Shown here: positions 1-14,684 of the stretch, piece after piece
Layout: every line of letters begins with the position of its first letter
Position numbering within the stretch: position 1 is the first letter of the stretch
NCBI GenBank assembly: GCA_021029095.1
Contig: JAJOHG010000003.1
Span: 310,001 to 374,000 of the forward strand
DNA from: Phellopilus nigrolimitatus
Lineage: Eukaryota > Basidiomycota > Agaricomycetes > Hymenochaetales > Hymenochaetaceae
DNA: 64,000 nucleotides
Direction of reading: 5' to 3'
Made by a program: the position numbers and the translations under genes
Notes under the pieces: generated by a model
Seen by the model: only the letters and a program-made list of their open reading frames with translations
Databases searched by the model: none
Told to the model about the DNA's origin: nothing

Positions 1-1450
1 CTGAACTATAAAGCGCACAGGGAATACTGCCCATTGTGAGTCTGATGGTCAAAATGAAACCAAAAATCGTCATCAACTCCAGTCCAAATTTCCCTCTCCC
101 GGAATGTGCCTGTCTTACCAGCTATGATTTCTGAGGGCCCGTTCGTCGCCTGCACGACTTTGCTCCAGTAATACAGAACAAGGTCGCTGCACTTGTTGAG
201 CGCAACGAATTTTGAGCAATACAGCTGCTGCATCCGTCGAAAGAGTTTGCCGAATTGGCGGGTGTGCCGCGTGAGATAGTCCAATGAACGCGCTGCAATT
301 TGGTCTGAAGGACGTTGGTTTTGTGAAGGGCCGAGCGCCAGAAATATGTTTATGCGCAACTCAGATAGTGTTTTCAGTTGTACAGCAGAGCTTTCGAAGA
401 AGTCCTCGACCTATTTAATCGAGGAATTCGTCAGTATTTTCGGACAATTTAATGAAGAGCAAGTACTCACCCATGGCCGTAGTTCCTTACAGCTATTTAA
501 TCCTAAACGATTCCATGTCCAAACTGCCATTTTACTCATACACTTGTAAGCCAGGTGCGCCAAGAAAATCGCGTCCGCGGTCGGATGTGAGGATATAGAT
601 GAAGGATCAATCAACGTAGCGAAGTTATTAGACAGTGTAGAGTAATATCCTTGAAGTGTCGGGTGCAAATTCTCAACGAGCTGGACATGAACGATGAGAA
701 TCAACTTCGAAGAAATGAAGAAAGGCTTGCCTTCTTCATGACGTTCACTCCATTAGGCATTCTAATTGAGGCGAACTCTTTGAGAATGGCATTCAGCACT
801 TCGAAAGAACGACGCAAGACTAAAGTTGCCCTTGGATCATTGCCTCCAGAACCGACAAAGGACTTGAGAGCTTCGTCGATAGAAGATAGCAAGATAGTGA
901 TCAGATCCGTACCTGAAGATTTCATGAGATGACACCACAAAGATGATCAACAGAGACGAACCAGGAGCCCGGGAAATCGTAACGAGCAATCCTCGCGATG
1001 ATCTGCTTGTTGCAGTCCGCGATCTAAGAGCGGAAACTTAGTTCAGATCAGAGCATCAGAGCAAGAACATACCACATCATCACTCTCCTCCAGTAAGGAA
1101 AGACTTCGAGCACGTATATTGACCCTTTGCTCGTCTGAGATGAGCCTGTAATAAAACAAGACGCCTTGGTAAGGTAAGACGAAATAAGCCTGCGAACGAA
1201 CGAGATACCTCTTTGCCTTCCAATGAGTAAGCCCGTAGTTTTTAAATTGAATGATACTTTGTTGGCGAATGACAAGAGGCACGTTTCTCTGAGTAGCGAT
1301 TGCGTTTAGGCAATCGAAGGTACTATGCATGTCGAGCATTTGCTTCAGCCTCGCCGCACAGGCGGAGACTTGAGCAGGGTCCTGGCTGGCCGCACCTGCA
1401 ATGACATTATAAAGCTCATCTGGGACGACAGATACAACAGGCCGACTCAT
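1..1450 (-). CDS. KAP120: Importin-11/Kap120-like karyopherin, N-terminal part
   Basis: Importin-beta family nuclear transport receptor. It binds Ran-GTP and carries cargo through the nuclear pore; Kap120/importin-11 is known to move ribosome-biogenesis and other nuclear proteins. The start MSRPVVSVVPDELYNVI is followed by an importin-N-like helical repeat containing VIRQQSIIQFKN and THWKAKR (about residues 55-80). Later exons carry LLEESDDV, ARIARYDFPG, KEFASIRMPNG and, near the window edge, FGKLFRRMQQ and DLVLYYWSKVVQA, all in the expected order. At least five introns interrupt it. The junction near 710-755 is ambiguous: either a 45-base intron from a GT inside the conserved NGVNVMKK stretch or an improbably short one. 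The 3' half lies outside the window. Importin family is firm; the Kap120/importin-11 subfamily is judged from remembered motifs. Confidence 0.82.
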
Positions 1451-2556
1451 GACGAGGAGGCGTTAGGAGGCGTGGCGAAGGGCGTTGCAGCTCATTTATT
1501 TAAACACGGACCGATCACGTGACCGCGAAAGCCGACGCAGATTTACGCCGCCTGTGTGATTCAGTGTGAACTACGTTTTGGAGATTCAAAGAATCGGACG
1601 AGAAATTGGGACGAGAAATCGAACGAGACCAGCTGAGTGAGTGCGTCTATAAATATTTCAAGCAGTTGCATTGGCAATGAGGACGGAGTCTAAGGGCAGT
1701 ACAGATCCACTACAAAACGAAGTCTCAGAAATTTCAAATTAGGTGGTGCAATTAATGATGCTGCGAGCGAGAACTGTGAGCCCGTTGTGAGCCTTGGCAA
1801 TAGTACAAATTACTATGTGTCTGTAAGGGCAGATCATGCACCCGCGATGCGCTCGTCAATAGTCCACAATGATGACTTGTCTACATTGAAGTTTGATCAG
1901 TAACTCTTCAAAGCGAAGTTTAAAAGCAAAGACTACAAAGTATGTACAGTTTCCCGATCTCTTGCGCCCAGCATTGGGCTCGCCCAGCTCTGGTATAATT
2001 CAAATTGCACGTAAGGACTTGTCCATGTTGACGTGTCGTTCACTTTCTTCCACAGACTTCATGTCAAAAAGAATTGAGCTGATAAAAAAAAAGGTAGAAT
2101 AAAGGCGCATATGCTCGCTGCTTTGAAAGTATAAGAACAAGAGACCCAGGGCGGGAGGTGAAAATTTCGTAGTATACATCCATCCCCCTCGTACCGACCA
2201 GGTAGAAATGACGTCAACGTCAGCGTTGTTTCGGCTCTTCTTGAGTTGTTCGACATCTTATAAGGTACGCGCACCGTCGCGCTTTTGGGATGCCATTTCT
2301 GCTTGAGAGGAGAAGCGTGAGCACGTTTCTAGCTGGGAAGCCCACGAAGAAGGGGAGACCTGGGGAAGCAAAGCCAGACATAGTCAAGAGAGAAGAACTA
2401 AGTTGGGAGTCGTATCGCCGTGGCAAAGCGGGTGTTCAAAATAAACTAATATGATCGACACTTATACGGGCGGCTGTGCACGTCGTCTACTTATGTAAGT
2501 GGACGTTCCAGCGAGTACCGTTGGACGGTTGGAGGCTTGGACGTTGTTCGTTCAAA
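1451..2556. other. Divergent intergenic region, importin / LOA1
   Basis: This 1.1 kb gap separates two outward-facing start codons, so it should hold both promoters and 5' leaders. Short open frames are present on both strands, but none shows a recognisable domain or a plausible spliced continuation. No repeat, tRNA or transposon end was seen. Confidence 0.6.
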
Positions 2557-4042
2557 ATGGAGAAATATTCGGCGTATAGAGTGAGGGAAACGTATCCAAT
2601 CATGATCGCCTTGCATCTGACTTTCATTGCAAGGATCCCGGTACTGGCATCCAGGTCAGCCTATTGTCTTTGCAACCGCCAGTAGCTCTTAATTTCAGCA
2701 GCCCTTCCTGTCCCCGGTCCCTCCTCAAGGCTCCGAATCTCTCGCGACTATCCTCAGGCCCGGTTTATATCTTCTTGGCACAATCCGTTGTATTCTCGTG
2801 CTTTTACTTGGCCTTGTGTACTTCATCGTCGTGCAAACTGTTTGTTTTCTGCTGGTGAGTAGTACAATGTATGGAAAGTACTTCAGGTCTGACATGAGCA
2901 GTCTCCGCTGCCCTTCGTGTACAAGCCGGTAACAGATGTATTGACAGCTGTGATCGCTCGTCTGTCTCTTCTCGCTGTTGGTATCTACTGGGTCCCTGTG
3001 GAAGTCGTCAGAAGGAAAAAGGGGTGAGCACAATCGCTTGCAAGTACAATGAGCAAAAATAATCTTACGTTAGCTCGATTGCAGACGCACCTCTGTCAAA
3101 GAGAGTTGGTCCCCTAAACCCGGAGACGTCATTGTCTCAAATTGGATTTCCTGGCTTGAAATTGCATGGCTAGCCTTTAGGTATTTTTCTCTCCACCCTT
3201 CACATTCAATGACCCTGTTCTTACTAAACCAACTACAGGTTCAATCCGACCTTCGTCCTCCCCGTCACTGCTCCTATCGAGATCACTGCCTCGCAGACAC
3301 CTTCATCTTCACGTATCACCCCGGGAAGGAAGACCGGCACAGGCTCTGCTGCGATCAGTCCACCCTTACAAAACCGCGCACAAACTAAGCGCGCGGATGT
3401 ATTGGGCTTCACAGAGGTTTCCTTATTGCGAATAATCTCCGTGTGTGGACATGTCCCTCCATACGGATCAGGTACAAGCAGTGCCCTGCGCTCCTTTGAG
3501 GATGTGCTTGAGTGCGCGAAGAAGGCGCGGCGTCCCATTGTCTTGTTCCCAGAGTGCACGACAAGCAATGCTCGTGGCCTTCTTCGCTTCGCGAACATGT
3601 TCAAGGGCGTCCCAGCACCCGTAAAAGACTTTAATGTCTTTCTGATGTGTTCTAGGTATGATTTTTGCTGCCATTTTGCGACTGAAACAGTTTCTAAATT
3701 GCTCTACCGTGGACTAGGATTGATCCGCCAACAGCCCTCTTACCCACCCTCTCTCTTCCTATTCCCTCTTCGCACCCATCTATCAACCCCATTCCTCACA
3801 TACTTTCTATTTCGTCCTCGATTCTACCACATGCGCTTTCTATCCGTCTCCTCGCCCCCTCTGAGTCTCCTAGTTCAGGCACATTCCTGCTAAATGAAGT
3901 CTTGTCCGGAAGCACTTTCGGAGAAGACGTACTGTCTGAAGTTTGCGCAACGCTGATATCCGAAATAGGCCGGGTGAAGAGGACGGGCATGGGATGGGAA
4001 GATAAGGCCATGTTTTTAGATTTTTATCGAGGGAAAAGCTGA
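2557..4042 (+). CDS. LOA1: LOA1/VPS66-like lysophosphatidic acid acyltransferase
   Basis: Membrane-bound acyltransferase of the PlsC-like family related to yeast Loa1/Vps66, expected to acylate lysophosphatidic acid at ER or lipid-droplet membranes. Seven exons fit in frame: 2557-2580, 2634-2654, 2699-2854, 2902-3023, 3085-3180, 3239-3655 and 3718-4042, giving 386 residues. The start MEKYSAYRDPGTGIQ is assembled from two tiny exons and fits the family's conserved opening. A hydrophobic stretch follows (LYLLGTIRCILVLLLGLVYF). The block VSNWISWLE occupies the motif I position and FPECTTSNARGLL the motif III position. The usual motif I histidine is replaced by tryptophan. The third exon has a CAG|CAG double acceptor, so one glutamine may vary. 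The tail is Ser/Pro-rich. The 3' end faces the next gene 105 bases away. Confidence 0.87.
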
Positions 4043-4147
4043 AAGAAGGTACCATCCTCGTCGGCTTATAAAAGACATATTTTCAAGATAGATTTGGAGG
4101 GCTTCATCTCTAAAAACAAAGCCCTACTCTATGAAAATTTCTCCCCC

Positions 4148-6055
4148 TCACAACTTTGCTTTCTCCTGCACTACTTTCTTAAGCGCCTGTCTGAAGTCGG
4201 CTTTCAAGTCCTACGAGAGCGATCATAGTCGGCGAGTCTGCAATTGGAGGAGAATATTAGAAGAGACTTACCTCTAAATCTTCAACTCCAACGCTGACGC
4301 GGATGAGACGGGGGTCGGTACCCGGGTCCGCTGTGACCCGCTGTTCTATCAAGCTTTCTACTCCTCCCAGACTTGTGGCGGGCTGGGAGCCGCGAAAATC
4401 ATAGATAAACTCATAGCCTATAGTAGGCCAAGAAGAGAACGTACAACAAGGAATTTGACGAGATGTGGCAGTAGCGCTGCATGCTCCTTGTTCGTCAACT
4501 GATTTCAAGCCATCGGAGTGGGTGAGTAAACGAAAACCATTCGTTAGCTCATTACACCACCACGTTTGAGACGTGATTTCGAGCGTAGCGACTCACAACG
4601 AAGCTGAACGTCGCGTTCCAGCCACCCTCCATCTGCTTCGCCACGTCCCAACCGGCATCCTTCGCTTGCAGGCTCGAGTGAAAGACCTGCTTGACGAGTC
4701 CGCCCTGCACACCGTCCCACTTTTCACCAGCAGGAATCTGTGCGAGGCGGTCCAGCCACTGAGCAAGGCCGGTTGCGGTTTGAGACTGCCGGGGCACGCG
4801 AAGGTGTAAGGTGCGTAATGAGCGCAGAAGGAGCCAGGCTTCAAGTGATCCCTGGGAAGACAATACTTTAAAGTTTGACGACAAGCAGAAGTTGACCAGG
4901 ATACCATCATGTTGCCCATAAACGTCCTGTTCTCCCAAAGCTTGAGGAATGCGTGTGTGTTAAAATTAATCCTGAATCTTAAATAATAGTTATGTGTCGT
5001 CACCTGCTTCCACTCATCCACTGTCTTTACAACGAGTACGCCGCAAAGCAGATCAGAGTGGCCTCCAAAGTATTTCGTACCTAATACATACGCCCACAAT
5101 ATATTTTAAAAATCACGCTGAAGAGGTAGCATAATACGTACCACTGTGCATGACACAATCTGCACCCCATTTGAAAGGGTATTGCAGAGGCGGCGGGGCA
5201 AAAGTAGAATCGACGAGTAAATGGCCCCTCACAGCGTGTACCTGGGTAAATAGTCAATTCGGAACTGCCAATCTTCTGAAGACATTCTGTAAGTAACTCG
5301 TGGACTACCTTATTCGCATAGAATTGAATATTTCTATGACCTCAGATATGAAAGATTAACAATGCACATAAGTTCAAAGTACTTACCTCGATTCTCCTGT
5401 GGGATTCAAAGGAGTCTCAACCCAGCATAGTGTTCCCTCCTCGAAATCTTCATCTAAACTGATAATCTTGACGTTCTTAGATTTCTTGTAGACTTCGATA
5501 GTGGCATGGAAGCCGTGATAACCGCCCGAAACTGCTATGCACTTCGGTTGGTAGTGGATGAGAGCCTACAAGCAGCCGATGTTCATGAGGATTGGGTATC
5601 TCTCCAAATCTCCAAGCCGACACTATAGTACAAACCGCATATGAAGCTGCAAGGCCGGATGCATAAGTAATAGCATGGCCTCCCTTGTTATAACGGCCTT
5701 AAATCAATACACTCTTCACAAACGCAAAAATGGTATATGACTTTCAAAAAAAAAAAAAACTTACATTTATTTTGGACAAGATCTTCTCCGCTCTAATATT
5801 GACATCTTGCGAATATCTAGAGTATACATTACGCTCAGGATTGTACGGATCGAAAGCGTCGAGGCGAGACGCCTGTTGTGGCGTTCTAAATGCTATGTAT
5901 GAAATCAGTGAGTCACCTTCCCCAGACGAACAAACTGTGACTTTACTGGTGGTCACCGAGATTGAGGGAGCAACTTCTGGGGTCTTGCTGTAGGATGCAT
6001 CCCCGTGTATGAGTTCCGTCCCCTTCAGCGTCGTAGAGTCAGCTTTTGAGGACAT
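4148..6055 (-). CDS. Cystathionine gamma-synthase-like PLP enzyme
   Basis: PLP-dependent trans-sulfuration enzyme (Cys/Met metabolism family), expected to join an activated homoserine with cysteine or act on a related substrate in methionine/cysteine interconversion. The spliced protein starts MSSKADSTTLKGTELIHGDA, continues through SVTTTFR and VYSRYSQ, then GGHAITYASGLAASYA, SGGYHGFHATIEVY and CWVETPLNPTG. The Schiff-base lysine lies in HSGTKYFGGHSD, followed by MGSLEAWLLLRSLRTLHLRV. A C-terminal RLIRVSVGVED precedes a short helical tail ending AKL. An intron inside the first exon (about 54 bases) and a splice to GGHAITY keep the frame. An in-frame ATG at 6097 would add 14 residues. The sub-type among fungal STR2/YLL058W/YML082W relatives is not settled. 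Confidence 0.87.
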
Positions 6056-6504
6056 GGCGGAGCGGTTGGGTAGTTGAAAGCGTTGACCGAGAATCACTGT
6101 ACTGTAGTAGAATTCCCACTATATGACTAACTCTCCATGCCGATAACGCCATCCTGGCTTCGTCCAAAGGCCGAGCTGCAGACACGCGGCAACAATTCGG
6201 ATTTTCAGGCAAGATGTTATTCTAGTGCTACGGGTGATGTAAAATACAGGACTTAAGGCATAAGGCATAAGGCATAAGACTTGAATACACTGTTCTCTCC
6301 CGAGAAAACAAATACCGTTGGATCCAATCCGATATTGAGGCGTGCTTTTCGACGCCTATGAATGAAAGGTAAAAATAAAAAGAGAAATGCTGGAGAAACA
6401 AAGGGCGGAGACCCGCGATTAAGCCTAGAACCGAGCCCAAAACCCAGAATTTGGATTGCTGTGCTGTTGATGCAAGTCTTCACGAACTTGTAGCAAAGTG
6501 CCAT
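6056..6504. other. Intergenic: promoter of the CGS-like gene, 3' side of PAP1
   Basis: It contains the leader and promoter of the minus-strand CGS-like gene and the 3' flank of the minus-strand poly(A) polymerase gene. A short head-to-tail run of a 7-base unit (ggcataa, three copies near 6255-6280) is the only repeat seen. No gene is supported. Confidence 0.6.
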
Positions 6505-9336
<2,832 letters not shown>

Positions 9337-10118
9337 GCGGTTCTGAATAACGATCCACAAGTCAAATATGTGTGTGTAAGTGTCGGGCGTCTGGCACAGG
9401 TAGCCGTCAATGATTGAGCTGGCGTGGAGGGGAAGTCGAATGGAAACTTGTAAAGGGGGTTGACAAACACTGTCCACGCCACTGAACAAGAGATCCTCAC
9501 ACGTGACGATGGCTGGCGGCGATCGGTCCTGAACCACTGTGCGCGAACAATCCAACAGGAATGACGGACACTTAGCAATCGAATCGGTTCTGTACTGGCT
9601 CCTAATGGGTGCCCACAACGGGCTTTGCATGAACAGCCCATTTGCATAGTGGCCGTCTATAGTGACTAATAGTATGCTTCGTCACGTGCCCTTCTCGTCG
9701 AAACTTAGGCGAAGGGAGGAAGAAAACGCAGTATTTAGAACAAGTACGATTGGTCTTCAGCTCAAAAAGTCCAGGCACCAGGTTGATGGATTGAAAATAA
9801 TTTAGGTTGAGATATCATCGAGGCCTGCTGGCCTGGCTCGTTGTTCTGTCAAAACATGTACTCAATTACTTTGCTGTTCGAAGAGGACACATCGCATGAT
9901 AGGTCAGGCCGACAGATTTGATTTATCTGTAGACTCGGTCAGGGAGTCAATATTAAGTAAAAATGGATACGATAATACGCGAAATGAGAAGAAAGAAAAA
10001 AAAAAACCCTGATAATAATCGATACATGAATCCACAACAGTCGCAATAGAAAGCAAAGCAAAACAAGTGAGCGCAAGGCAAACGTCAAGTGTTATCCGAC
10101 CATATTGTCTGACCAAGC
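9337..10118. other. Intergenic: PAP1 promoter and F-box gene 3' flank
   Basis: Both flanking genes are on the minus strand, so this 0.8 kb holds the 3' flank of the F-box gene and the PAP1 promoter. Open frames near 9320-9650 overlap the PAP1 leader and show no domain. An A-rich tract lies around 9990-10005. Nothing else was recognised. Confidence 0.55.
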
Positions 10119-11606
10119 TTACTCGACCACACTGCCAGTAGCATCAGACTCATCGTCCTCAAATTCCTCCTCCTTCTGCGGCAATGTTCCAAGCAAATTT
10201 CCCGTGCAATCTTCGAGTCTGATACGCTGACTTGCACACTGTTCCCACCACCTCTCCCACCGGTCGTAACATATCCCCTCTGCAGGCCCATTGTTCTTGT
10301 TCAGATCGTTCAATAGGCCTGGCTCGAGGACTCTAATGAGGCACAAACTCGGGAAGTTACTTTTGACGAACGACGCAAAATTTATGTCGTTCCGCCTGCG
10401 CATGATAACTGTCTCGAATGGGTTGACCTGTGCAGTCTCCCTAGCATATCCGACCCCAAAAGCGTGTCGCAGCCCATAAAGGCCGATATTTCGAAGCTTT
10501 TTGTGAGCATTTTGTATCAAGTTACCCTCCAGCTGCCAGTCAAGACTGAAACAGAAGGTTGTGAGATTCGGACAGATAGAAAGGATGGATGGTACATCAA
10601 GAGTTGGAATGGAGTTGATATCAAGAACTTCAAGCTGGGGTCCATGGATAGCGAGAACCTCTATGACATCCGGAAAGTCATGGAGACATGCTTTGAAGTC
10701 TAGCTTTAAGCTAGATAATTCTGGCATAGTCCACATCGATATCTGCTCCACGAAGTCTTGGATCGCTCCGCGAAGACTGAGCTGCTTAAGACAGGGAAAT
10801 GAGACATCCATAATCTGCCTGATTCCAGGAAGTGTGCCAGTAGATTCTGCAGCAGGGTAATTGAGGTCAATCTGAAACGCAACGAGGTTTCGCATGCTCA
10901 GTATAGCAGGAACGACCTTCGTCTGGCTCGCGAATGCGATTTTCCATTGGATTGACCTTAGAGATGTCGAGCAGTATGTGCGTAAGGCGTCCGCGATGGC
11001 AGAGAAAGACCCCGATCCTATCTGCGGATCCGCTATAAAGACCTGCAAGTTTGGACAATGTCGTACAAGAGAGACGACGCAGTCATCCATGTCTAGCACA
11101 CTCAGATCGCGTACTCCGAGCCGGTCATCGGAGTAAATGTAGATTGCCCTCGTCCACCAGCCGAGCTTTGTGTTTCCATCAAAAACCGAACATAGCTTGC
11201 GAAGACGCTTTGGGTCGCTGACAAGTATCGAACGGTACATGTATTCTGCACCAATTTGTGCAAAGAGTTTACATGTCTGAGTGAAGGCCTGCCCAGTGGG
11301 TTAATATAGCTAGCTGATAATGTGACGAATATAGTTGCGGACCTTTTTCATGGCATAAGTCTGACGTTGTCGTAGTTGTAGGGCCTCGTGCGGTTGCCGC
11401 AACCACCAATCGCCAAAAACCATCTCATACCAAGAACTTTCTGCGAACGGACCGATGAGCATCGGCTCGAGGATGGGGTCATCCTGAACAGCGACATCAA
11501 GGATTTTTATCCATAGCTCAGGTGGTAGTGCAGCCACTGGCATCGGCCTGCAGTTGCAGATGACGTGATATTTGTAGCCAGTGCTGGGTGTAGAGTTCAG
11601 CTTCAA
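10119..11606 (-). CDS. F-box/leucine-rich-repeat-like protein
   Basis: Member of the expanded mushroom family of F-box-like proteins, which are thought to recruit substrates to SCF ubiquitin ligases. Two exons are clear: 11343-11606 and 10119-11288, joined by a 54-base intron so that MKK reads into AFTQTCKLFAQIG. The N-terminal ALPPELWIKILDVAV is the F-box-like helix. The rest has spaced leucine-rich segments such as HCPNLQVFIADP, FPCLKQLSLRGA, PELSSLKLDF, PQLEVLDINSIP and CPNLTTFCFSLDW. The C-terminus is acidic (EEEFEDDESDATG). An internal ATG about 66 bases downstream (MPVAALPPELW) may be the true start. No partner or substrate can be inferred. Confidence 0.8.
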
Positions 11607-11986
11607 TTTGTGAGTGATCTGTGACTGAGAGCTACGCGCAACATGAGTGTTCGTTCAACTTCGTTGAGCGCGGTCTACTCAGTATTCGTACCGTACAGTA
11701 TTCGTGGGAATTCCATCGTCATGCATCACGCCTATTTATATTTTGGGCCCATCCATACTATAGATTCCAGATGTCGCGGTATGAATACTGGTGATGATAC
11801 ACAAAATATGTTAGAAAGACGTGTAAGCGAATAAAAAATCTAATGAGTTCAGCATCTGCATAGATAGTCGATCAAAAAGATCATGAGAAGTATAGCGAAA
11901 GTCTGTGCAAGAGACGAGAAACGACATGAAAAAGCAGTACAAAAATGTCGCAACAAATCACCGCGAAGACAAAATCATGAAAGCCA
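11607..11986. other. Intergenic: F-box gene promoter and beta-helix gene 3' flank
   Basis: About 380 bases between two minus-strand genes. It contains the promoter and leader of the F-box-like gene and the 3' untranslated part of the beta-helix gene. No other feature was recognised. Confidence 0.55.
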
Positions 11987-13824
11987 TCAAAACTTTCCTC
12001 GAACGAATCTCCCTCGACCAGTCGGTACCCGGGATCGACGCGCAATAGCCCACTTGCGGATGAACCAAGCCAGCACTGCGACAAGGGCAACGCCGAAAAC
12101 AATACCCAAAGCCATTCCCACCTTCGTTCCCTTCGAGGGACCACCCGACGACACTGGTTGAGAGTTTCCAGGATTTCCACCGTATGGCCAGAAGTCACCG
12201 CCGGCGGGCGGTACAATGCAAGTGAGACTGCTTCCGTCAGTAATAGACTCGAACCCACTCTGTATACTGAGCGATTCCGTGGTATTCTTTTGATAGACAA
12301 ATTCGTTGGAAGTCGGGGTAGTATCGACTGAACTGCAATTTGGGCCTCGAGAGCCAATGAAGCTCGTGCCGCCGAAAAACCCGTTGTTCTGCACAGTGAA
12401 ATTCCTCGCTGATGAAATGGCGATCCCGTATCCAAATGCGCCAGTCAACCGGTTGTTAACGACAGTGGCAGAGAAACTTCTGTTCTGGCCGTATCTATTA
12501 CCAAACCAAACTCTGGGGCCGATTGCGATACCTTCGTGTCGGGTATGGATCAGCGATCAAGAAATCCTTCAGCTAAAGGAGGGGAGGTGACACACCAATC
12601 CTGTAAAAGATCACGCAGAGACCAAGAGATTACTTAGGCGAAGCTGATAGAGAAGAGGAAGTGTCATACTTTATAATAGCATCGAACTTGTCATCACCCA
12701 AGGTCGCATTTCCTTTGGTAGTCGCAAAACCACCATATATATTGTTATTTTGGACGACGACGCCTGTGTAGTTCCCAGACCACGGATTGTAGTCGACCAT
12801 ATTGATTCCGCCGAGCAGGGTTTGCTGAAGAAAAAAAAAGCCGAAAATTTGTTTAGCTGGTTTGATAAAGACAGAAGGATATACACCTCTTCTATCCAAA
12901 TTGTATTGTTCTCTACAAGAGTCCCCGGAGCGCCGAACAAGACAATTCCTCCGTCTGTCGGGTTATTGACCATGTTGTTTCGAACCAAGCCATTGGCACA
13001 AGCAAAACTGATGCCATCCGCCCATTGTTGGAAGTCATCGGACCCACATGGACCGATATCATTGTTTTGGACAGTAGCATTATTACACTGTATATCGAAA
13101 CGCGTCAGATGATCGCAAGCCAAGTATGCTTGTGCACAATATGGATGCATACCTTTAATCCACCTTCCGCAATATGAAGACACGACCAGCCGCGCGGAGT
13201 ATAAGAGCGTACATACTCTATGATTTGGCCAGAATTGGCGCCGCCCATTTCTATGTTTGCTCCGCCGTTGACACTAGAGCCATTTCGTGTCCCATTAATC
13301 TGAGGTGCACTGTAATGCACTTATTTCAAGGAGGTGAATGAACGTCAAGGACCAACCTGGATGTTCCTCAGCTTGACACCACCGCAAGTGCTACAAGTTC
13401 CATCAACCGCCGTTGTGTGACCTGTACCGTTTACGACAGGACCGTTTACGACCAGCGTTGCACGTTCGCTGGTGGTAGGATAGCCCTGCGTACTTATCTC
13501 CTGGTTGGGAAACGCAAACATGATGGGCGCCTCGATGATATACTCGGTGCTTGGACAGAGTGATAGAATGTATCCATTGCCGGACGAGTTGAGTGCGAGA
13601 TTCATTCGATCCGTGAGGGTGTTCTGCGGGTTTGGATTGACGCAATTGTTATCTCTAGGCAGTACAGAACTAGAAAATCGCCGATAAGGACAGGAAACCA
13701 CAACGGTAAGAAGTGACGGCACGTACTCTGTACCGGTCGGAGAGCGTGCGACATGATACATCTTGCCATAGGAAAAGAGGGACAAAATGAGCGGAATTGC
13801 TAAGGGGAGAGGGGATAGGTGCAT
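11987..13824 (-). CDS. Secreted/anchored parallel beta-helix (pectin-lyase-fold) protein
   Basis: Multi-exon gene for an extracellular protein with a right-handed parallel beta-helix, the fold shared by pectate lyases and related polysaccharide-acting proteins. The start MHLSPLPLAIPLILSLFS is a signal peptide. The body carries repeated short beta-helix rungs: RNIQ, IEMGGANSGQI, NATVQNNDIGP, NGLVRNNMVNNP, GTLVENNTI, GVVVQNNNIYGG, ATVVNNRLTG and NFTVQNNGFFGG. There are many N-glycosylation sequons. Near the C-terminus a single hydrophobic span (GMALGIVFGVALVAVLAWFI) is followed by a basic tail (RKWAIARRSR), so it is probably a type I membrane protein with the helix outside. No catalytic set could be assigned, so enzyme activity is open. 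The tail RFVRGKF ends the frame. Confidence 0.82.
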
Positions 13825-14684
13825 GGTGTGCCCGTCGTTTCCAGTGGCCCAGTAGAACAAGGGCAGGAGGAAGGGTGGAGACGAGACAAACGACGTTGAT
13901 GGGAAACGAGGAGGTTATGTAGGGCTATGTAGCGCGTTATCCCAATGCGGCGACCGACCAAGCGACTAAAGAGCCACCACACACCCACGTCACTTCTGTC
14001 TTATCAAACATATCAAAGCATGCGTTGGGCTCGGAATAAGCGCCTCGGGCGAAGTGTTGTGTGTTTCTGTAGCACAAGACGTTACGATGTTTATGTGTAT
14101 ATTTACTGTACACGAAAATAGGCGTAGTTTCGATTTTGGCCGTCACGATGTCAGATCGGCGTTACATTTATGGTGTGATCGACGCAGAATCGCGGACGAC
14201 TCGTCAAAGTTCGGCAACTCCCTGGATACATGTACTCTCGCGTACTTCTGAGCGAATACAGTAGTTTACAAACTAACCCCAACAGGCAATTAAAATCAGC
14301 TAGGAGTTGTCGGAGATATGTAAGGCTGTATAACTTTTCCGCAATGCCAAGGAAGGGTGGCAAAGTTGACGGAGATATGCAAGGCTGTATTGCTTTTCCG
14401 CAATGCCAAGAAAGGCTGGCAACTTGACATGCATGAATATTTAAAGTAAAAAAGAATGGTGAGAAGTACATTTGCCCTCAAAAGAGTGCACAAAGTGTCT
14501 TGCGTAGATCAAGCGTAGCGCCAGCGAATTTAACTATATACCAAACATACGTTAAATAGAAGTATTGGTAGCCCCAGTCCGTGTTAGACTGGGGTTCGCC
14601 AGCTTAGGGGAGTGCGTTCTCAGTAAAAAGATCCCATGAAGAAGGTCAGGAGCCATCTGATACAGCTCCAAGACATTAAAGAAT
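13825..14684. other. Intergenic region upstream of the beta-helix gene
   Basis: It begins with the beta-helix promoter. No coding sequence is supported. The only structure seen is the two-copy hairpin-bearing tandem repeat annotated separately. Base composition is AT-richer than in the flanking genes. Confidence 0.5.
14311..14427. repeat. Two-copy tandem repeat, 58-59 base unit, each with a hairpin
   Basis: Two head-to-tail copies (14311-14369 and 14370-14427) share the segments cggagatatg, aaggctgta, cttttccgcaatgccaag and ggcaa, with only a few substitutions and one length difference. Inside each unit TGCCA and TGGCA flank an 8-base loop, so each copy can form a small stem-loop. The function is unknown. 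Confidence 0.85.

Noticed and set aside
5683..5765. Apparent frameshift between the first two regions of the CGS-like gene
   Set aside because: With an acceptor at the first AG the frame breaks, but the AG just before GGA (about 5684) joins KIN to GGHAITYASG in frame, as expected for the family.
9337..9630. Upstream in-frame ATG as the PAP1 start
   Set aside because: The added 98 residues do not resemble poly(A) polymerase, and the conserved opening begins at the ATG at 9336.
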